From Saccharothrix sp. NRRL B-16348 (GTDB taxonomy: Bacteria; Actinomycetota; Actinomycetes; Mycobacteriales; Pseudonocardiaceae): a stretch of 64,000 nucleotides of DNA. This document shows, one piece after another, positions 7,891-17,918 of this stretch. The number at the start of each line of letters is the position of its first letter. Positions within the stretch are counted from its first letter, which is position 1. The notes under the pieces are model-generated. The model searched no databases and was not told the origin of the DNA. It worked only from the letters and a program-made list of their open reading frames with translations. The stretch lies in NCBI RefSeq assembly GCF_001280085.1, contig NZ_LGED01000244.1, positions 1-64,000 on the forward strand, written 5' to 3'. The translations under genes and the position numbers were made by a program.

Positions 7891-9661
7891 GCCACACCGC
7901 CCGAGCCGCGCCACCGCCACGCCGGGACGTCTCCGCCGCCGCGCGCCACCGCCCGTCGGGCAGGCGTTCGACCGCCGTGACCGCGCCGATCTCGCTGGTC
8001 GACGTGAACCGGTGCCCCAACGCGCGCAGCGGCTCGGCCTCCGCGCCCGCCAGGAACGCGGTCTCGGCCTGGGTGGTGGCGGCGTTGCGCTGGGACGCCC
8101 GCGGCGCGGCGATGGCCTCCACCAGCGGCGTGCCGCGGTCCAGCCGGCTGGTCAGCACCTGCAGGACGGTGGTGATGATGCTCGCGCCGCCCGGCGACCC
8201 CAGCGCCAGCACCGGCTTGCCGTGCTCCAGCACGATCGTCGGCGTCATGGACGAACGGGGGCGCTTGCCGGGGCCGGGCAGGTTCGGGTCCGGCACGCCC
8301 GGCGTCACCGGCGTGAACGAGAAGTCGGTCAGCTCGTTGTTGAGCAGGAACCCGCGACCGGGCACCACGATGCCGCTGCCGCCCTCCTGCTCGATGGTCA
8401 GCGTGTAGGCGACCACGTTGCCCCAGCGGTCGGCGACCGTCAGGTGCGTGGTGTCCGTGCCCTCGTACGGCGTGGCGACCGGCTCGCCGCTGGTCGCGCA
8501 CGGCGTCGGGTTGCGCGGATCGCCCGGGGCGACCGGGCCGGTCATGGCCGCCGTCGGCGAGATCAGGCACGCCCGGCTGTCCGCGAACCGCTGCGACAGC
8601 AGCTCCCGGGTCGGCACGTCGCTGAACGCCGGGTCGCCGACCCAGCGGTTGCGGTCGGCGAACGACAGCCTGCTCGCCTCCAGGAACCGGTGCAGGTACT
8701 GGACCGGGTCCGCCGCGGCCAGGTCGGTGGTCTCCAGGATGTTCAACGCCTCGCCGGCGGTCGTGCCGCCGGACGACGGCGGCGCCATGCCGATCACGTC
8801 GTAGCCGCGGTAGCGGACGCGGGTCGGCTCGCGCAGCGGCGCCTCGTACCGGGCGAGGTCCGCCGCCGTCATGTCGCCGGGCCTGACCTTGCGGGTGGTG
8901 CCCGCCACCACGGGCGGCTGCCGGACCGCCGTCACCAGGTCGCGCCCGACCTCGCCGCGGTAGAACGCCGACACGCCGTCCTCCCGCAGCTCGCGGTAGG
9001 TGTCGGCGAGGTCGGGGTTGCGGAACGTGCTGCCGACCGCCGGCGCGGCGCCGCCCGGCAGGTACAGCGCGCTGGTGGAGGTGAAGTCGGCGAACCGGGC
9101 GGCGTTGCCGGTGACCTGGCGGTGGAACGTGGCGTCGACGGTGAACCCGCGCCGGGCCAGCTCCTCCGCGGGCCGCACGGTCTGGTCGAGCGACCAGGTG
9201 CCCCACTGCCGCAGCGCCTGCTGCCAGGTGCGCGGCGTGCCCGGGACGCCCACCGACAACCCGCTGGTCACGGCCTCGGCGAACGGGATCGCGGCGCCGT
9301 CCTCGACGAACAGGTCCGCGTCGGCGGAGGACGGCGCGGTCTCCCGGCCGTCCACTGTGGACACACGGTGCGTGCGGGCGTCGTAGTGCACGAAGAACCC
9401 GCCACCGCCGATACCGGCCGAGAACGGGTCGGTGACGCCCAGCGCGGCGGCCACGGCGACCGCGGCGTCGGCGGCGTTGCCACCGCGGCGCAGGACGTCG
9501 ACGCCGATCTGCGAGGCGTCGGGGTCGACACTGGACACCACGCCGCCGAAGCCGACCGCTTCGGGCACGCGTGGTGGATCGGCGACGGCGGAGGCGGCGG
9601 CGGGCAGGAGAGGTACGACGAGGAGTGATGCGAGGACGCTGGCGACAGTCGACCGGAGCAT
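7880..9661 (-). CDS. ggt: Secreted gamma-glutamyltransferase
   Basis: A 593-residue N-terminal nucleophile hydrolase that transfers or hydrolyses gamma-glutamyl groups of glutathione-like peptides. The N-terminus is a Sec signal peptide (residues 1 to about 26, MLRSTVASVLASLLVVPLLP then AAASAVA). The autoprocessing/nucleophile threonine lies in DTTHLTVADRWGNVVAYT, the start of the small subunit, and the oxyanion motif GSPGGASIITTVLQVL follows. Length is normal for the precursor. The repeat DNA at its 3' end encodes the last residues. It stands alone between priA and the convergent sigma operon. Confidence 0.93.
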   Translation of the reverse strand: MLRSTVASVLASLLVVPLLPAAASAVADPPRVPEAVGFGGVVSSVDPDASQIGVDVLRRGGNAADAAVAVAAALGVTDPFSAGIGGGGFFVHYDARTHRVSTVDGRETAPSSADADLFVEDGAAIPFAEAVTSGLSVGVPGTPRTWQQALRQWGTWSLDQTVRPAEELARRGFTVDATFHRQVTGNAARFADFTSTSALYLPGGAAPAVGSTFRNPDLADTYRELREDGVSAFYRGEVGRDLVTAVRQPPVVAGTTRKVRPGDMTAADLARYEAPLREPTRVRYRGYDVIGMAPPSSGGTTAGEALNILETTDLAAADPVQYLHRFLEASRLSFADRNRWVGDPAFSDVPTRELLSQRFADSRACLISPTAAMTGPVAPGDPRNPTPCATSGEPVATPYEGTDTTHLTVADRWGNVVAYTLTIEQEGGSGIVVPGRGFLLNNELTDFSFTPVTPGVPDPNLPGPGKRPRSSMTPTIVLEHGKPVLALGSPGGASIITTVLQVLTSRLDRGTPLVEAIAAPRASQRNAATTQAETAFLAGAEAEPLRALGHRFTSTSEIGAVTAVERLPDGRWRAAAETSRRGGGAARAVWPTG

Positions 9662-9726
9662 CGTTCCCTTCTACTCCACCCCGGCGGAAAGCAGTACCAC
9701 CCGGAAGTCGCCGTGTCGGGTGGGTG

Positions 9727-11751
9727 TCAGAGGACTTCGAGCGGGTCGAGCTTCACCCGCACCACGTCGGGCTCCTTCCGGGCGCTGCGCACGGCCAGCA
9801 CCTCGGCCAGCAGGGTTGCCAGCGCGCGGCCCTCCGTCCTGGACACCCGGACGAGCGCGCGTTCCTTGTCCTCCGACAGCGGCACGGGGCCCAGCACCTC
9901 CCCCGTCGGCGGCAGGCGCAGTTCCTCCAGGACGCCGGCCAGCGCGTCCGGCGCGCCGTCCACGGTCGCCATCCGCACGGCGGGCGGGAAACCCAGCTCG
10001 GCCCGCGCCGCCAACTCCTGCCGCGCGTGCCACACCGGGTCCCACCGGACCAGGGCCTGCACCGGCGCCAGCGACGAGTCCGCGACCACGACCACCCGCC
10101 CGGCCTCATGGACCAGGGCCGCCGCCGTCATCCACCGGCGCAGCGTCTCCTCCGCCGCGCGCAGGTCGGCCCGGCCGAGCAGCGCCCAGCCGTCCAGCAG
10201 CAGGGCCGCGCCGTAGCCGCCCTCGGCGAGCGGCTCCGCGCCCGGCGTGGCCACCACCAGGGACCGGCCGCCCGGCACGTCGGCCAGCACCTCGTCACCG
10301 CCCGACGTGCGGACCGGCACGCCGCTGAACGCGCGCCCCAACTCCTCGGCCGTGCGGCGGGCGCCGATGACCTGGCCGCGCAGCCTGCGCGAACCGCAGT
10401 TCGGGCAGCGGTACGCCGCCTCCGTCGCGCCGCACCACCGGCAGTAGGCGGGCCTCGGCACGCCGTCCTGGGTGCCGCCCGGCAGCGCCAACGGGCCCGC
10501 GCACCGGCGGCACCGGGCGGGCGACCGGCACTGGCCGCAGGCCAGCGCGGGCACGTACCCGCGCCGGGGCACCTGGATGAGCACCGGGGTGTCCGCGGCC
10601 AGCGCGGCCCGCGCCGCGTCGAAGGCGATCGACGGCAGCCTGGCCGACCTGGCCGCCGCGTCCTTCACCTCCTGCCACTCGCTCTCGCCCACCGCCGCCA
10701 CGCGCGGCGCCACGGCCCGCAGCGTGTCGCGGGCCGCGACCACCTCGTGCGCCCAGCCGCTGTCCACCAGCAGTTGCGCCTCGGCGGTCCGGGCGAAGCC
10801 GCCGACCAGCAGCGACGCCCCGGTCAGGTGCGAGCGCTGCACCAGCACGTCGCGCACGTTCGGGTAGGGCATCCGCGGCTCGGCGTGCAGGTCGTCGCCG
10901 TCGTCCCAGACGGCCACCAGCCCGAGGTCGCGCACGGGCGCGAAGGCCGCGCCCCGCGTGCCGAGCACCACCCGCACCGCGCCCCGCCGCACGGCCAGCC
11001 ACCGCTTGTACCGCTCGGACGGCCCGAGGTCGGCCGACAGCGTCACCACGCCCGCCTCGCCGACCAGCGCCGCGCACGCCCGCTGGAGCCGGGCCAGGTC
11101 GCGGTGGTCCGGCACGACCACCAGCGCGCCCTTGCCCGTGCTCGCCACCGACGCCGCCGCCTCGGCCAGCCTCGCGGGCCAGTCCTCGGCGGGCAGCGCC
11201 TGCCACACCGCCCGCGCGGCCCGGCCGGACCGCAGCGCGTCCAGCAGGTTCGGCCCGAACGGGTAGCGCGCCCACCCCTCGTCCGACGGCGCCTCGGGCA
11301 CCGGCGCGGGCTCGTCGGACGGCTTGGCCTCCGCCCGCGCGTGCCGGGGCGGTATCGCCATCCGCAGCACGTCGATCAACGACCCGGCGTACCGGTCCGC
11401 GATCGCCCGGGCCAGCTCCGCCACCTCCGGCGACAGCACCGGCTCCGGCGAGATCACCCGGTCCAGGAACGTCAGCTGCCGCCCGTACTCCGACGACTCC
11501 GCCCGCTCCAGCAGGTAGCCGTCCACCAGCTGGCCGGCGAACCGCACCCGCACCCGGCAGCCGGGCACGGCGTCCGCGTCCTGCTCGGTCGACACCTGGT
11601 AGTCGAACGGCCGGTCGAGGTGCGCCAACGGCACGTCCACGCACACCCGGGCGACCGGCAGCGAGGCGGCGGGAACCCGCTCGCCGCGCCTGGTAGTCGC
11701 CTTGCCCGCCACGGGTGGAGGTCTACCAGAGACCGGGGTGGGCGCCCGCAA
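9727..11751 (-). CDS. priA: PriA-type primosomal protein N', helicase motifs degenerate
   Basis: A 674-residue PriA homologue for replication restart. The N-terminal 3'-DNA-binding domain starts VCVDVPLAHLDRPFDY. The middle holds the cysteine-rich zinc module (CGQCRSPARCRRC, then CRWCGATEAAYRCPNCGSRR). Where other PriA proteins have a GxTGSGKT Walker A, this one reads RSGRAARAVWQALPAED, and the DEEHD box is replaced by VWDDGDDL. ATPase/helicase activity is therefore unlikely, as is known for the actinobacterial branch of the family. The start could be slightly downstream of the ATG at 11751. A LexA-like palindrome lies 42 bp upstream. Confidence 0.9.
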   Translation of the reverse strand: MRAPTPVSGRPPPVAGKATTRRGERVPAASLPVARVCVDVPLAHLDRPFDYQVSTEQDADAVPGCRVRVRFAGQLVDGYLLERAESSEYGRQLTFLDRVISPEPVLSPEVAELARAIADRYAGSLIDVLRMAIPPRHARAEAKPSDEPAPVPEAPSDEGWARYPFGPNLLDALRSGRAARAVWQALPAEDWPARLAEAAASVASTGKGALVVVPDHRDLARLQRACAALVGEAGVVTLSADLGPSERYKRWLAVRRGAVRVVLGTRGAAFAPVRDLGLVAVWDDGDDLHAEPRMPYPNVRDVLVQRSHLTGASLLVGGFARTAEAQLLVDSGWAHEVVAARDTLRAVAPRVAAVGESEWQEVKDAAARSARLPSIAFDAARAALAADTPVLIQVPRRGYVPALACGQCRSPARCRRCAGPLALPGGTQDGVPRPAYCRWCGATEAAYRCPNCGSRRLRGQVIGARRTAEELGRAFSGVPVRTSGGDEVLADVPGGRSLVVATPGAEPLAEGGYGAALLLDGWALLGRADLRAAEETLRRWMTAAALVHEAGRVVVVADSSLAPVQALVRWDPVWHARQELAARAELGFPPAVRMATVDGAPDALAGVLEELRLPPTGEVLGPVPLSEDKERALVRVSRTEGRALATLLAEVLAVRSARKEPDVVRVKLDPLEVL

Positions 11752-11792
11752 CCCGGGGCCGGACCGCGAACCGTTCCGTCATGACTCCAGTA

Positions 11793-11808
11793 TCGAACAA
11801 ACGTTCGA
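11793..11808 (-). promoter_or_regulatory. LexA (SOS) box upstream of priA
   Basis: The sequence tcgaacaaacgttcga is a perfect TCGAAC-N4-GTTCGA palindrome, the operator bound by actinobacterial (mycobacterial-type) LexA. It lies in the 68-bp gap upstream of priA, at a position suited to repress its promoter. Binding is inferred from the match to the known consensus. Confidence 0.75.
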
Positions 11809-11819
11809 GACAGGCAAGA

Positions 11820-13085
11820 TCACGAGCGGGTGATCGTCGGCGACACGCTCTCCCGCCCGTTCTCCAGGTGCCCCGCCAGCCTGCGGTGGAACCCGCCGTC
11901 CGAGGTGATCGTCACGTCGTACCAGCCGTGCCGGAACGCGGTCAGCCACGGCACCAGCCGCCGCCTCCCCGGCCGCACCGCCACCTTGAAGTCGCGGCCG
12001 TCGCCCACCACGGCGAACGTCACGTCGGACGTCCCCGAGTTCGCCAACGTCATCGACAGCACGCGGCTGTGCCCGTGGGTCGACGACTCCACCGCCACCG
12101 ACTCGCCCCGCGCCCCCGCGAACTCGCGCCGGAACCCGTTCGGCCCGACCACGGTGAACCGGTACCGCCCGTCGAACGGCACCGTGACGTCCACCGAAGA
12201 CCGCACGTCGAAGTGCGCCGGGGCCTCGAACTCCCCCGCGTGCGGGAACAGCGCCAGGTGCACGCTCTCGTCACCCGAGTTCCGCAGCGCCAGCCGCACC
12301 TCGCCGCCGACCACCACCCCGGACGCGTCGGGCTGGTAGGGCAGCGGACGGGCCGGCCGCACCGGACCCGGCCGGGGCACGACCGGCCGCCGTGCCCGCC
12401 GGGTGAAGTCGAACGCCGAGGTCAGGTCGCCGCACACGGTCCGCCGCCACGCGCTGATGCCCGGCGCCGACACGCCCAGCCACCGCTCCAGGAATCGGGC
12501 GATGGACGAGTCGTCGAACACCTGCGAGTCCACGTACCCGCCGACCGTCCACGGTGACACCACCACCATCGGCACGCGCGGGCCCAACGGCGGCTCGTCC
12601 ACACCGCGCGGCGGGCACGGTGGCGGCACGTCGTCGGAGTGCCCGCCGTCCGCCTCGCCGGTGATGAACAACGCGGTCGAGTCCCACACCTCCGGCGCCG
12701 ACGCCACCGCGTCCAGCACCTGGTAGGCGGGGTGGCCGGAGCCCACGAGGTACGACACCCTCGGCAGCCGGCCCGCCACCGCGGCGGCCCGGAACTCGTC
12801 GCACTCCCGGTAGGCGCGCCACGACAGGCCCGCGTCCCGCAGGCGCTCGGCGTAGCCCGCCCACTCGTACCCGCCGTGCCCGCGCGCCGGGCCGTGGTAG
12901 GCGTCGCACGCGGTGAACGTGTCCGCCGGCTCGTGGTGCGCCGTCGTGGCGACGTGGTCGGACGACCGGTCCTCCCCCATGAGCAGCACGACGTGCTCGA
13001 TGGCGGACAACCCGCCCGGCCGCGGCTCACGGGCCAGCGCCTCGCGCACCGACGGCGGCAGCGGCGTGCGACCTGTAACCGACAT
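11820..13085 (-). CDS. Shortened phospholipase C/phosphoesterase-family protein with altered active-site motifs
   Basis: A 421-residue protein. The N-terminal part (about 1-240) resembles the bacterial phospholipase C/acid phosphatase alkaline-phosphatase-like fold. IEHVVLLMGEDRSSDH corresponds to the usual IKHVVVLMQENRSFDH. LFITGEADGGHSDDVPPPCP corresponds to the metal-binding YDENDGFFDHVPPP block. Two PLC C-terminal beta domains follow (about 250-335 and 340-415). Enzymes of this family are normally about 650-700 residues with a Tat signal; here there is no signal peptide and several metal-ligand positions differ. It may be inactive or act in the cytoplasm. Substrate is unknown. Confidence 0.65.
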   Translation of the reverse strand: MSVTGRTPLPPSVREALAREPRPGGLSAIEHVVLLMGEDRSSDHVATTAHHEPADTFTACDAYHGPARGHGGYEWAGYAERLRDAGLSWRAYRECDEFRAAAVAGRLPRVSYLVGSGHPAYQVLDAVASAPEVWDSTALFITGEADGGHSDDVPPPCPPRGVDEPPLGPRVPMVVVSPWTVGGYVDSQVFDDSSIARFLERWLGVSAPGISAWRRTVCGDLTSAFDFTRRARRPVVPRPGPVRPARPLPYQPDASGVVVGGEVRLALRNSGDESVHLALFPHAGEFEAPAHFDVRSSVDVTVPFDGRYRFTVVGPNGFRREFAGARGESVAVESSTHGHSRVLSMTLANSGTSDVTFAVVGDGRDFKVAVRPGRRRLVPWLTAFRHGWYDVTITSDGGFHRRLAGHLENGRESVSPTITRS

Positions 13086-13113
13086 GGCTGCTGTCTAACG
13101 CCCGCCGGTGAAC

Positions 13114-14481
13114 TCAGGAGGTCTTGCGGACCAAGCCCGTGAAACCCGCGACGAACAAGGTGGCGAAAGCCCACGCCAGCACCTGCAACACCCACGTCGA
13201 GATCACCACGGCCCGGCCGAGACCGCTGGTGGTCGCCACCTGGCAGCGCACGCCGTCCGGCTTCGCCAGCGGCATCACGGTGTTCAGCGCGTGCCCGACC
13301 TGGTCGACCGACGAGCACGACCGCACCAGCCCCGCCGGTCCGGCGACCCCGGCGACCAGCACCGCGCCGACCGCCAGCGTGCCGAGCAGCCACAACAGTG
13401 CGACGGCGGGCCGGTAGCCGTACCCGACCGTCGCGCCGGTGATCCGGTGCCACGTCCGGCCCCACCCGCTCAGCCGGCCCCGGCGCAGCAGGTCGCGCTG
13501 CTGGGCGACCCTGATCCGCCGCACGTCGCGCTCGTTGCCCGCCGCCTGGTGCGCCGACGCGAGCTGGGCGTAGGGCTGGCTGGCGTACACCGGCGTCCGC
13601 GTGGCCAGCAGGTCAAGCCACTCGTCCGCGGTCGCGTCACGGGGCACGCCCGCGTAGGTCAGGCCGTCCAGCTCGACCCGGCCGTCCACGCAGTCCGGCG
13701 GCAGCAGCACCTCCATGCCGACCTTGACCTGCTTCACGTCCAGCGCCACGGCGCCGGCGCACTCCCCGCCGCGCAGCACCAGTTGGCCGCCGATGCGTGC
13801 GCCGCGGATGCGCACGGCCGCGTACCGGTCGGACCCGGTGGACGCGCGGAAACCACCGCCGAGGTGCACCGTGTCGTCCACCTGCAGGTCCACGCCGAGC
13901 AGCGCCGAGTCACCCGGTGACCGCAGGTGCGCGCCGCCGCAGTGGAGGTTGCCGCCCAGCCGCGCGCCGTCCAGCCGGATCGTGCCGACCGCCTGGACCT
14001 CGGACAGGTAGAGGTGGCTGCCGGTGCGCAGCTTGACGCCGTGCACCGCGTACTCGCGTTCGGACTTCAGGTGCGACCGGGACAGGCTGACGTGGCCGCC
14101 GATCGACGCCTCGCCCAGGTCGAGCGCCCAGTCGGCGGCGCCGCCGTCCAGCCGGGCGCGTTGCAGCAGCAGGTAGTGGTCCAGCTTCAGCCACGGCGCG
14201 GACACGGCGGGCGCGACGAGGCCGCTCAGGTCGAGCGACGTCAACCGCGCCCGGTCCAGCAGCACGGGCTCGTCGGTCGTGCAGTCCACCAGCGCGACCG
14301 GCCGCGACACCACGACGTCCGACAGGTCCAACTGCCCGGTGATGCGCGCGCCGCTGATCCGCAGGCCCCGCTGATCGAGTTCGTCGGTCAGCAGGTCGCG
14401 GATCAGCGACGCGGGCAGCGCTTCACCGTCGAGGTCCACGGCCTCGCCGCGGACCAGACGTCGGGTTGAGCCGTCACGCAC
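13114..14481 (-). CDS. Beta-helix (pentapeptide-like) membrane-anchored protein of unknown function
   Basis: A 455-residue protein. Residues about 35-270 are a series of short strands with the pattern L-x-G-A-x-I-x-G ([42 protein letters not shown]), the mark of a right-handed beta-helix. A helical segment (about 275-345) and two membrane helices (about 350-375 and 420-448) follow. Similar actinobacterial proteins are often labelled membrane-associated oxidoreductase, but no cofactor motif is seen, so that name is not supported. Its start overlaps the metK stop by 8 bp, so it is probably the next gene of the metK transcript. Confidence 0.6.
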   Translation of the reverse strand: MRDGSTRRLVRGEAVDLDGEALPASLIRDLLTDELDQRGLRISGARITGQLDLSDVVVSRPVALVDCTTDEPVLLDRARLTSLDLSGLVAPAVSAPWLKLDHYLLLQRARLDGGAADWALDLGEASIGGHVSLSRSHLKSEREYAVHGVKLRTGSHLYLSEVQAVGTIRLDGARLGGNLHCGGAHLRSPGDSALLGVDLQVDDTVHLGGGFRASTGSDRYAAVRIRGARIGGQLVLRGGECAGAVALDVKQVKVGMEVLLPPDCVDGRVELDGLTYAGVPRDATADEWLDLLATRTPVYASQPYAQLASAHQAAGNERDVRRIRVAQQRDLLRRGRLSGWGRTWHRITGATVGYGYRPAVALLWLLGTLAVGAVLVAGVAGPAGLVRSCSSVDQVGHALNTVMPLAKPDGVRCQVATTSGLGRAVVISTWVLQVLAWAFATLFVAGFTGLVRKTS

Positions 14482-15676
14482 CCGCGGCGGCGCGGAGGGC
14501 GTCGGCGCGGTCCGTGTTCTCCCACGGCAGGTCGACGTCGGTGCGGCCGAAGTGGCCGTACGCGGCGGTCGGGGCGTAGATCGGGCGCAGCAGGTCCAAG
14601 TCGCGGATGATCGCGGCCGGGCGGAGGTCGAAGACCTCGCCGATCGCCTGCTGGATCTTGGTCGGGTCGACCGTCTCGGTGCCGAAGGTCTCCACGAACA
14701 GACCCACCGGAGCGGCCTTGCCGATGGCGTACGCCACCTGGACCTCGATGCGCGTGGCCAGGCCGGCCGCCACCGCGTTCTTCGCCACCCAGCGCATCGC
14801 GTACGCCGCGGACCGGTCCACCTTCGACGGGTCCTTGCCGGAGAACGCGCCGCCGCCGTGGCGGGCCATGCCGCCGTACGTGTCGACGATGATCTTGCGA
14901 CCGGTCAGGCCGGCGTCACCCATCGGGCCGCCGATGACGAACCGGCCGGTCGGGTTGACCAGCAGCCGGACATCGGTGGTGTCCAGGCCGAGCGCCTCGA
15001 CCTCGGGGGCCACGACGTGCTGCCGGATGTCGACGCCGAGCAGCTTCTCCAGGTCGATGCCGTCCGCGTGCTGCGTGGACACCACGACGGTGTCCAACCG
15101 GACCGGCTGGTCGCCCGCGTACTCGATGGTGACCTGGGTCTTGCCGTCGGGACGCAGGTACGGCACCGTGCCGTCCTTGCGGACCGCGGTCAGCCGGCGC
15201 GACAGCCGGTGCGCCAGCGCGATCGGCAGCGGCATCAGCTCGGGGGTGTCGGTGCAGGCGTAGCCGAACATGAGGCCCTGGTCGCCCGCGCCCTGCTTGG
15301 CGATCTCGTCCTCGGTGCCCTCGACCCGCTTCTCGAACGCGGTGTCCACGCCCTGCGCGATGTCGGGCGACTGCGAGCCGATGGCCACGTTCACGCCGCA
15401 CGAGTAGCCGTCGAAGCCCTTGGCCGACGAGTCGTAGCCGATCTCGACGATCTTGTCCCGCACGATCGACGGGATGTCGGCGTAGGCCTCGGTCGTGACC
15501 TCGCCCGCCACGTGCACCTGGCCGGTGGTGACCATCGTCTCCACGGCGACGCGCGAACGCGGGTCCTTCGCCAGCAGCGCGTCGAGGATCGAGTCGCTGA
15601 TGGCGTCGCAGATCTTGTCCGGGTGCCCTTCGGTCACCGACTCACTGGTGAACAGCCTGCTGCTGTGCTGGCTCAC
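14474..15676 (-). CDS. metK: S-adenosylmethionine synthetase
   Basis: A 400-residue enzyme making SAM from methionine and ATP. Recognisable segments are [39 protein letters not shown], the P-loop-like [19 protein letters not shown] and a normal C-terminus. I chose the GTG at 15676 because an agggag ribosome-binding site precedes it and the protein then begins [12 protein letters not shown] like family members. An ATG 12 codons upstream (15712) is possible. It is separated by 63 bp from coaBC on the same strand. Confidence 0.95.
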   Translation of the reverse strand: MSQHSSRLFTSESVTEGHPDKICDAISDSILDALLAKDPRSRVAVETMVTTGQVHVAGEVTTEAYADIPSIVRDKIVEIGYDSSAKGFDGYSCGVNVAIGSQSPDIAQGVDTAFEKRVEGTEDEIAKQGAGDQGLMFGYACTDTPELMPLPIALAHRLSRRLTAVRKDGTVPYLRPDGKTQVTIEYAGDQPVRLDTVVVSTQHADGIDLEKLLGVDIRQHVVAPEVEALGLDTTDVRLLVNPTGRFVIGGPMGDAGLTGRKIIVDTYGGMARHGGGAFSGKDPSKVDRSAAYAMRWVAKNAVAAGLATRIEVQVAYAIGKAAPVGLFVETFGTETVDPTKIQQAIGEVFDLRPAAIIRDLDLLRPIYAPTAAYGHFGRTDVDLPWENTDRADALRAAAGA

Positions 15677-15739
15677 GACACTCCCTAACTGTCCGATCTG
15701 CGAATGGTTCAAAGCTTACTGACGGCTCGGGCGCGACGG

Positions 15740-16978
15740 TCACCGTTCGACGGTCGGTGCGACGGCGTCCCACAATGCGGACGCCAGCCGTGCTTTCGAG
15801 CCGTGCGGGATCGGGGTTTCCGCGCCGTCGGCGGACAGCAGCCAGCCGGCGTTGTCCTCGACCTCGAACGCGCGACCGTCGCCGACGGCGTTGACCACCA
15901 ACCAGTCGCAGCCCTTGCGCTTGAGCTTCGCGCGACCGTACTCGAGCACGCCGGCCTCGGCGTCCCCGGTCTCGGCCGCGAACCCCACGACGACCTGGCC
16001 GGGGCGCCGCGCGGCGACCAGCTCGGCCAGGATGTCCGGGTTGCGGGTGAGCGCGACCGGGTCGGGGTCGCGATCGGACTTCTTGATCTTGTGCTGGACC
16101 AGGTCGACCGGCCGGAAGTCGGCGACGGCCGCGGCCATCACCACGACGTCCGCCTCGGCGGCGACGGTGTGCATCGCGTCACGCAGCTCCAGCGCCGAGC
16201 CGACGCGCACGACGTCCACCCCGGCGGGCGCGACGAGGTCCGCGGTGTGCGCGGCGACCAGCGTGACCCGCGCGCCGCGCTGGGCCGCGACCCTGGCCAG
16301 CGCGTAGCCCTGCCGGCCGGACGAGCGGTTGCCCAGGAAGCGCACCGGGTCGAGCGGCTCGCGCGTGCCGCCCGCCGACACGGCGACGTGCACGCCTTCC
16401 AGGTCGCGCGGCAGCGCGTCGGGGCGCGCCAGCAGCAACCGGGCCAGGTCGACGATCTCGGCGGGCTCGGGCAGCCTGCCCTTGCCGGTGTCCTTGCCGG
16501 TCAGCCTGCCGCTGGCGGGCTCGGCGACGATCACGCCGCGCGAGCGCAGCAGCGCCACGTTGGCCCGCGTCGCCGGGTGCTCCCACATCTCGGTGTGCAT
16601 CGCCGGCACGAGCAGGACCGGGCAGCGCGCGGTCAGCAGCGTGTTGGTGAGCAGGTCGTCGGCCAGGCCGTGGGCGGCCTTGGCGATCAGGTTCGCCGTG
16701 GCGGGCGCGACGACGACCAGGTCGGCGTGCTGCCCCAGCTTCACGTGCGGCACGGAGGGGACGTCCTCGAACACCCCGGTCTGCACGGGCTGACCGGACA
16801 ACGCCTCGAACGTGGCCGCGCCGACGAACTTCAGCGCGCCGTCCGTGGGCACGACGCGCACGGCGTGGCCGGACTCGGTGAGCCGGCGCAGCACCTCGCA
16901 CGCCTTGTACGCGGCGATGCCCCCGCCCACCCCGAGGACGATCCTCGGGCGGTCGGGGGCGTCAACGGCCTCGGTCAC
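15740..16978 (-). CDS. coaBC: Bifunctional phosphopantothenoylcysteine decarboxylase / phosphopantothenate-cysteine ligase
   Basis: A 412-residue fusion catalysing two steps of coenzyme A synthesis. The N-terminal FMN decarboxylase (CoaC, 1 to about 185) has [18 protein letters not shown] and the substrate loop [17 protein letters not shown]. The C-terminal ligase (CoaB, about 190-412) has [18 protein letters not shown] and [20 protein letters not shown]. Its start overlaps the rpoZ stop by 4 bp, the usual actinobacterial gmk-rpoZ-coaBC-metK order. Confidence 0.95.
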   Translation of the reverse strand: MTEAVDAPDRPRIVLGVGGGIAAYKACEVLRRLTESGHAVRVVPTDGALKFVGAATFEALSGQPVQTGVFEDVPSVPHVKLGQHADLVVVAPATANLIAKAAHGLADDLLTNTLLTARCPVLLVPAMHTEMWEHPATRANVALLRSRGVIVAEPASGRLTGKDTGKGRLPEPAEIVDLARLLLARPDALPRDLEGVHVAVSAGGTREPLDPVRFLGNRSSGRQGYALARVAAQRGARVTLVAAHTADLVAPAGVDVVRVGSALELRDAMHTVAAEADVVVMAAAVADFRPVDLVQHKIKKSDRDPDPVALTRNPDILAELVAARRPGQVVVGFAAETGDAEAGVLEYGRAKLKRKGCDWLVVNAVGDGRAFEVEDNAGWLLSADGAETPIPHGSKARLASALWDAVAPTVER

Positions 16979-17253
16979 TCGCCCTCGGTGTGCTCGAGCA
17001 GACCCGCGTGGATCTCCCGGAGCGCGATCGACAGCGGCTTCTCGCGCGGGCCCGGCTCGACCAGCGGGCCGACGTACTCGAGCAGGCCCTCACCGAGCTG
17101 CGCGTAGTAGTCGTTGATCTGGCGCGCGCGCTTGGCGGCGTAGATCACCAGCGCGTACTTCGAGCTGACCTGCTCCAGGAGGTCGTCGATCGGGGGGTTG
17201 GTGATGCCCTCCGGAGTACCCGAGAGCGGGCCCAGCTCGGTGTGCGTGGTCAC
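16975..17253 (-). CDS. rpoZ: RNA polymerase omega subunit
   Basis: A 92-residue omega subunit that stabilises the beta' subunit. The conserved block [20 protein letters not shown] followed by [12 protein letters not shown] is diagnostic. The C-terminal [17 protein letters not shown] motif is typical of actinobacteria. It lies between gmk and coaBC and overlaps coaBC by 4 bp. Confidence 0.94.
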   Translation of the reverse strand: MTTHTELGPLSGTPEGITNPPIDDLLEQVSSKYALVIYAAKRARQINDYYAQLGEGLLEYVGPLVEPGPREKPLSIALREIHAGLLEHTEGE

Positions 17254-17318
17254 TCGTCAACGCTCCTGCGGTTCAAGGGTGGGTCTGCGGGTCGTCCCGC
17301 GCCTCGCGACGCGCGTGC

Positions 17319-17918
17319 TCACGCGTCGGGCACCGGGCCGACCACCAAGTTTAGCAAGCTCGCGGCGGCGGACTTCACGTCGTCGTTCACCACGACCTCG
17401 TCGAACTCCGGCTCGGCCGCCAGTTCCTCCTTGGCGATCTCCAACCGGCGGGCGACGACGGCGGGGTCCTCGGTGCCGCGGCCGGTCAGCCGACCGACCA
17501 GGTCCTCCCACGACGGCGGGGCCAGCATGACGAGCTGGGCCTCCGGCATCGCGACCCGGACCTGCCGGGCGCCCTGCAGCTCGATCTCCAGCAGGGACGG
17601 CGTGCCGGCCGCCAGGGCCCGGACCACCGGCGCTCTGGGGGTGCCGTAGCAGTTGCCCGCGAACTCGGCGTGCTCCAGGAACTCGCCCCTGGCGACCATG
17701 TCGCGGAACTCGGCGGAGTCGACGAAGTGGTAGTGCACCCCGTCGACCTCGCCCGGTCTCGGCTTCCGCGTGGTCACCGAGACGCTGAAGTGGATCTCCG
17801 GTTCCATCCGGCGCAGCTCGGCCAGCACGCTGGACTTGCCGACGCCGGACGGACCGGACAGAACGGTGAGGCGGGGCCGGGCGCGAACGCCCGACCCCAC
17901 CCCGGTGCCATCACTCAC
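17319..17918 (-). CDS. gmk: Guanylate kinase
   Basis: A 199-residue kinase phosphorylating GMP to GDP. The P-loop [17 protein letters not shown] lies near residues 18-34. It is followed by [20 protein letters not shown] (GMP binding), [20 protein letters not shown] and [13 protein letters not shown]. Its start overlaps the mihF stop by 4 bp. Length is normal. Confidence 0.95.
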   Translation of the reverse strand: MSDGTGVGSGVRARPRLTVLSGPSGVGKSSVLAELRRMEPEIHFSVSVTTRKPRPGEVDGVHYHFVDSAEFRDMVARGEFLEHAEFAGNCYGTPRAPVVRALAAGTPSLLEIELQGARQVRVAMPEAQLVMLAPPSWEDLVGRLTGRGTEDPAVVARRLEIAKEELAAEPEFDEVVVNDDVKSAAASLLNLVVGPVPDA

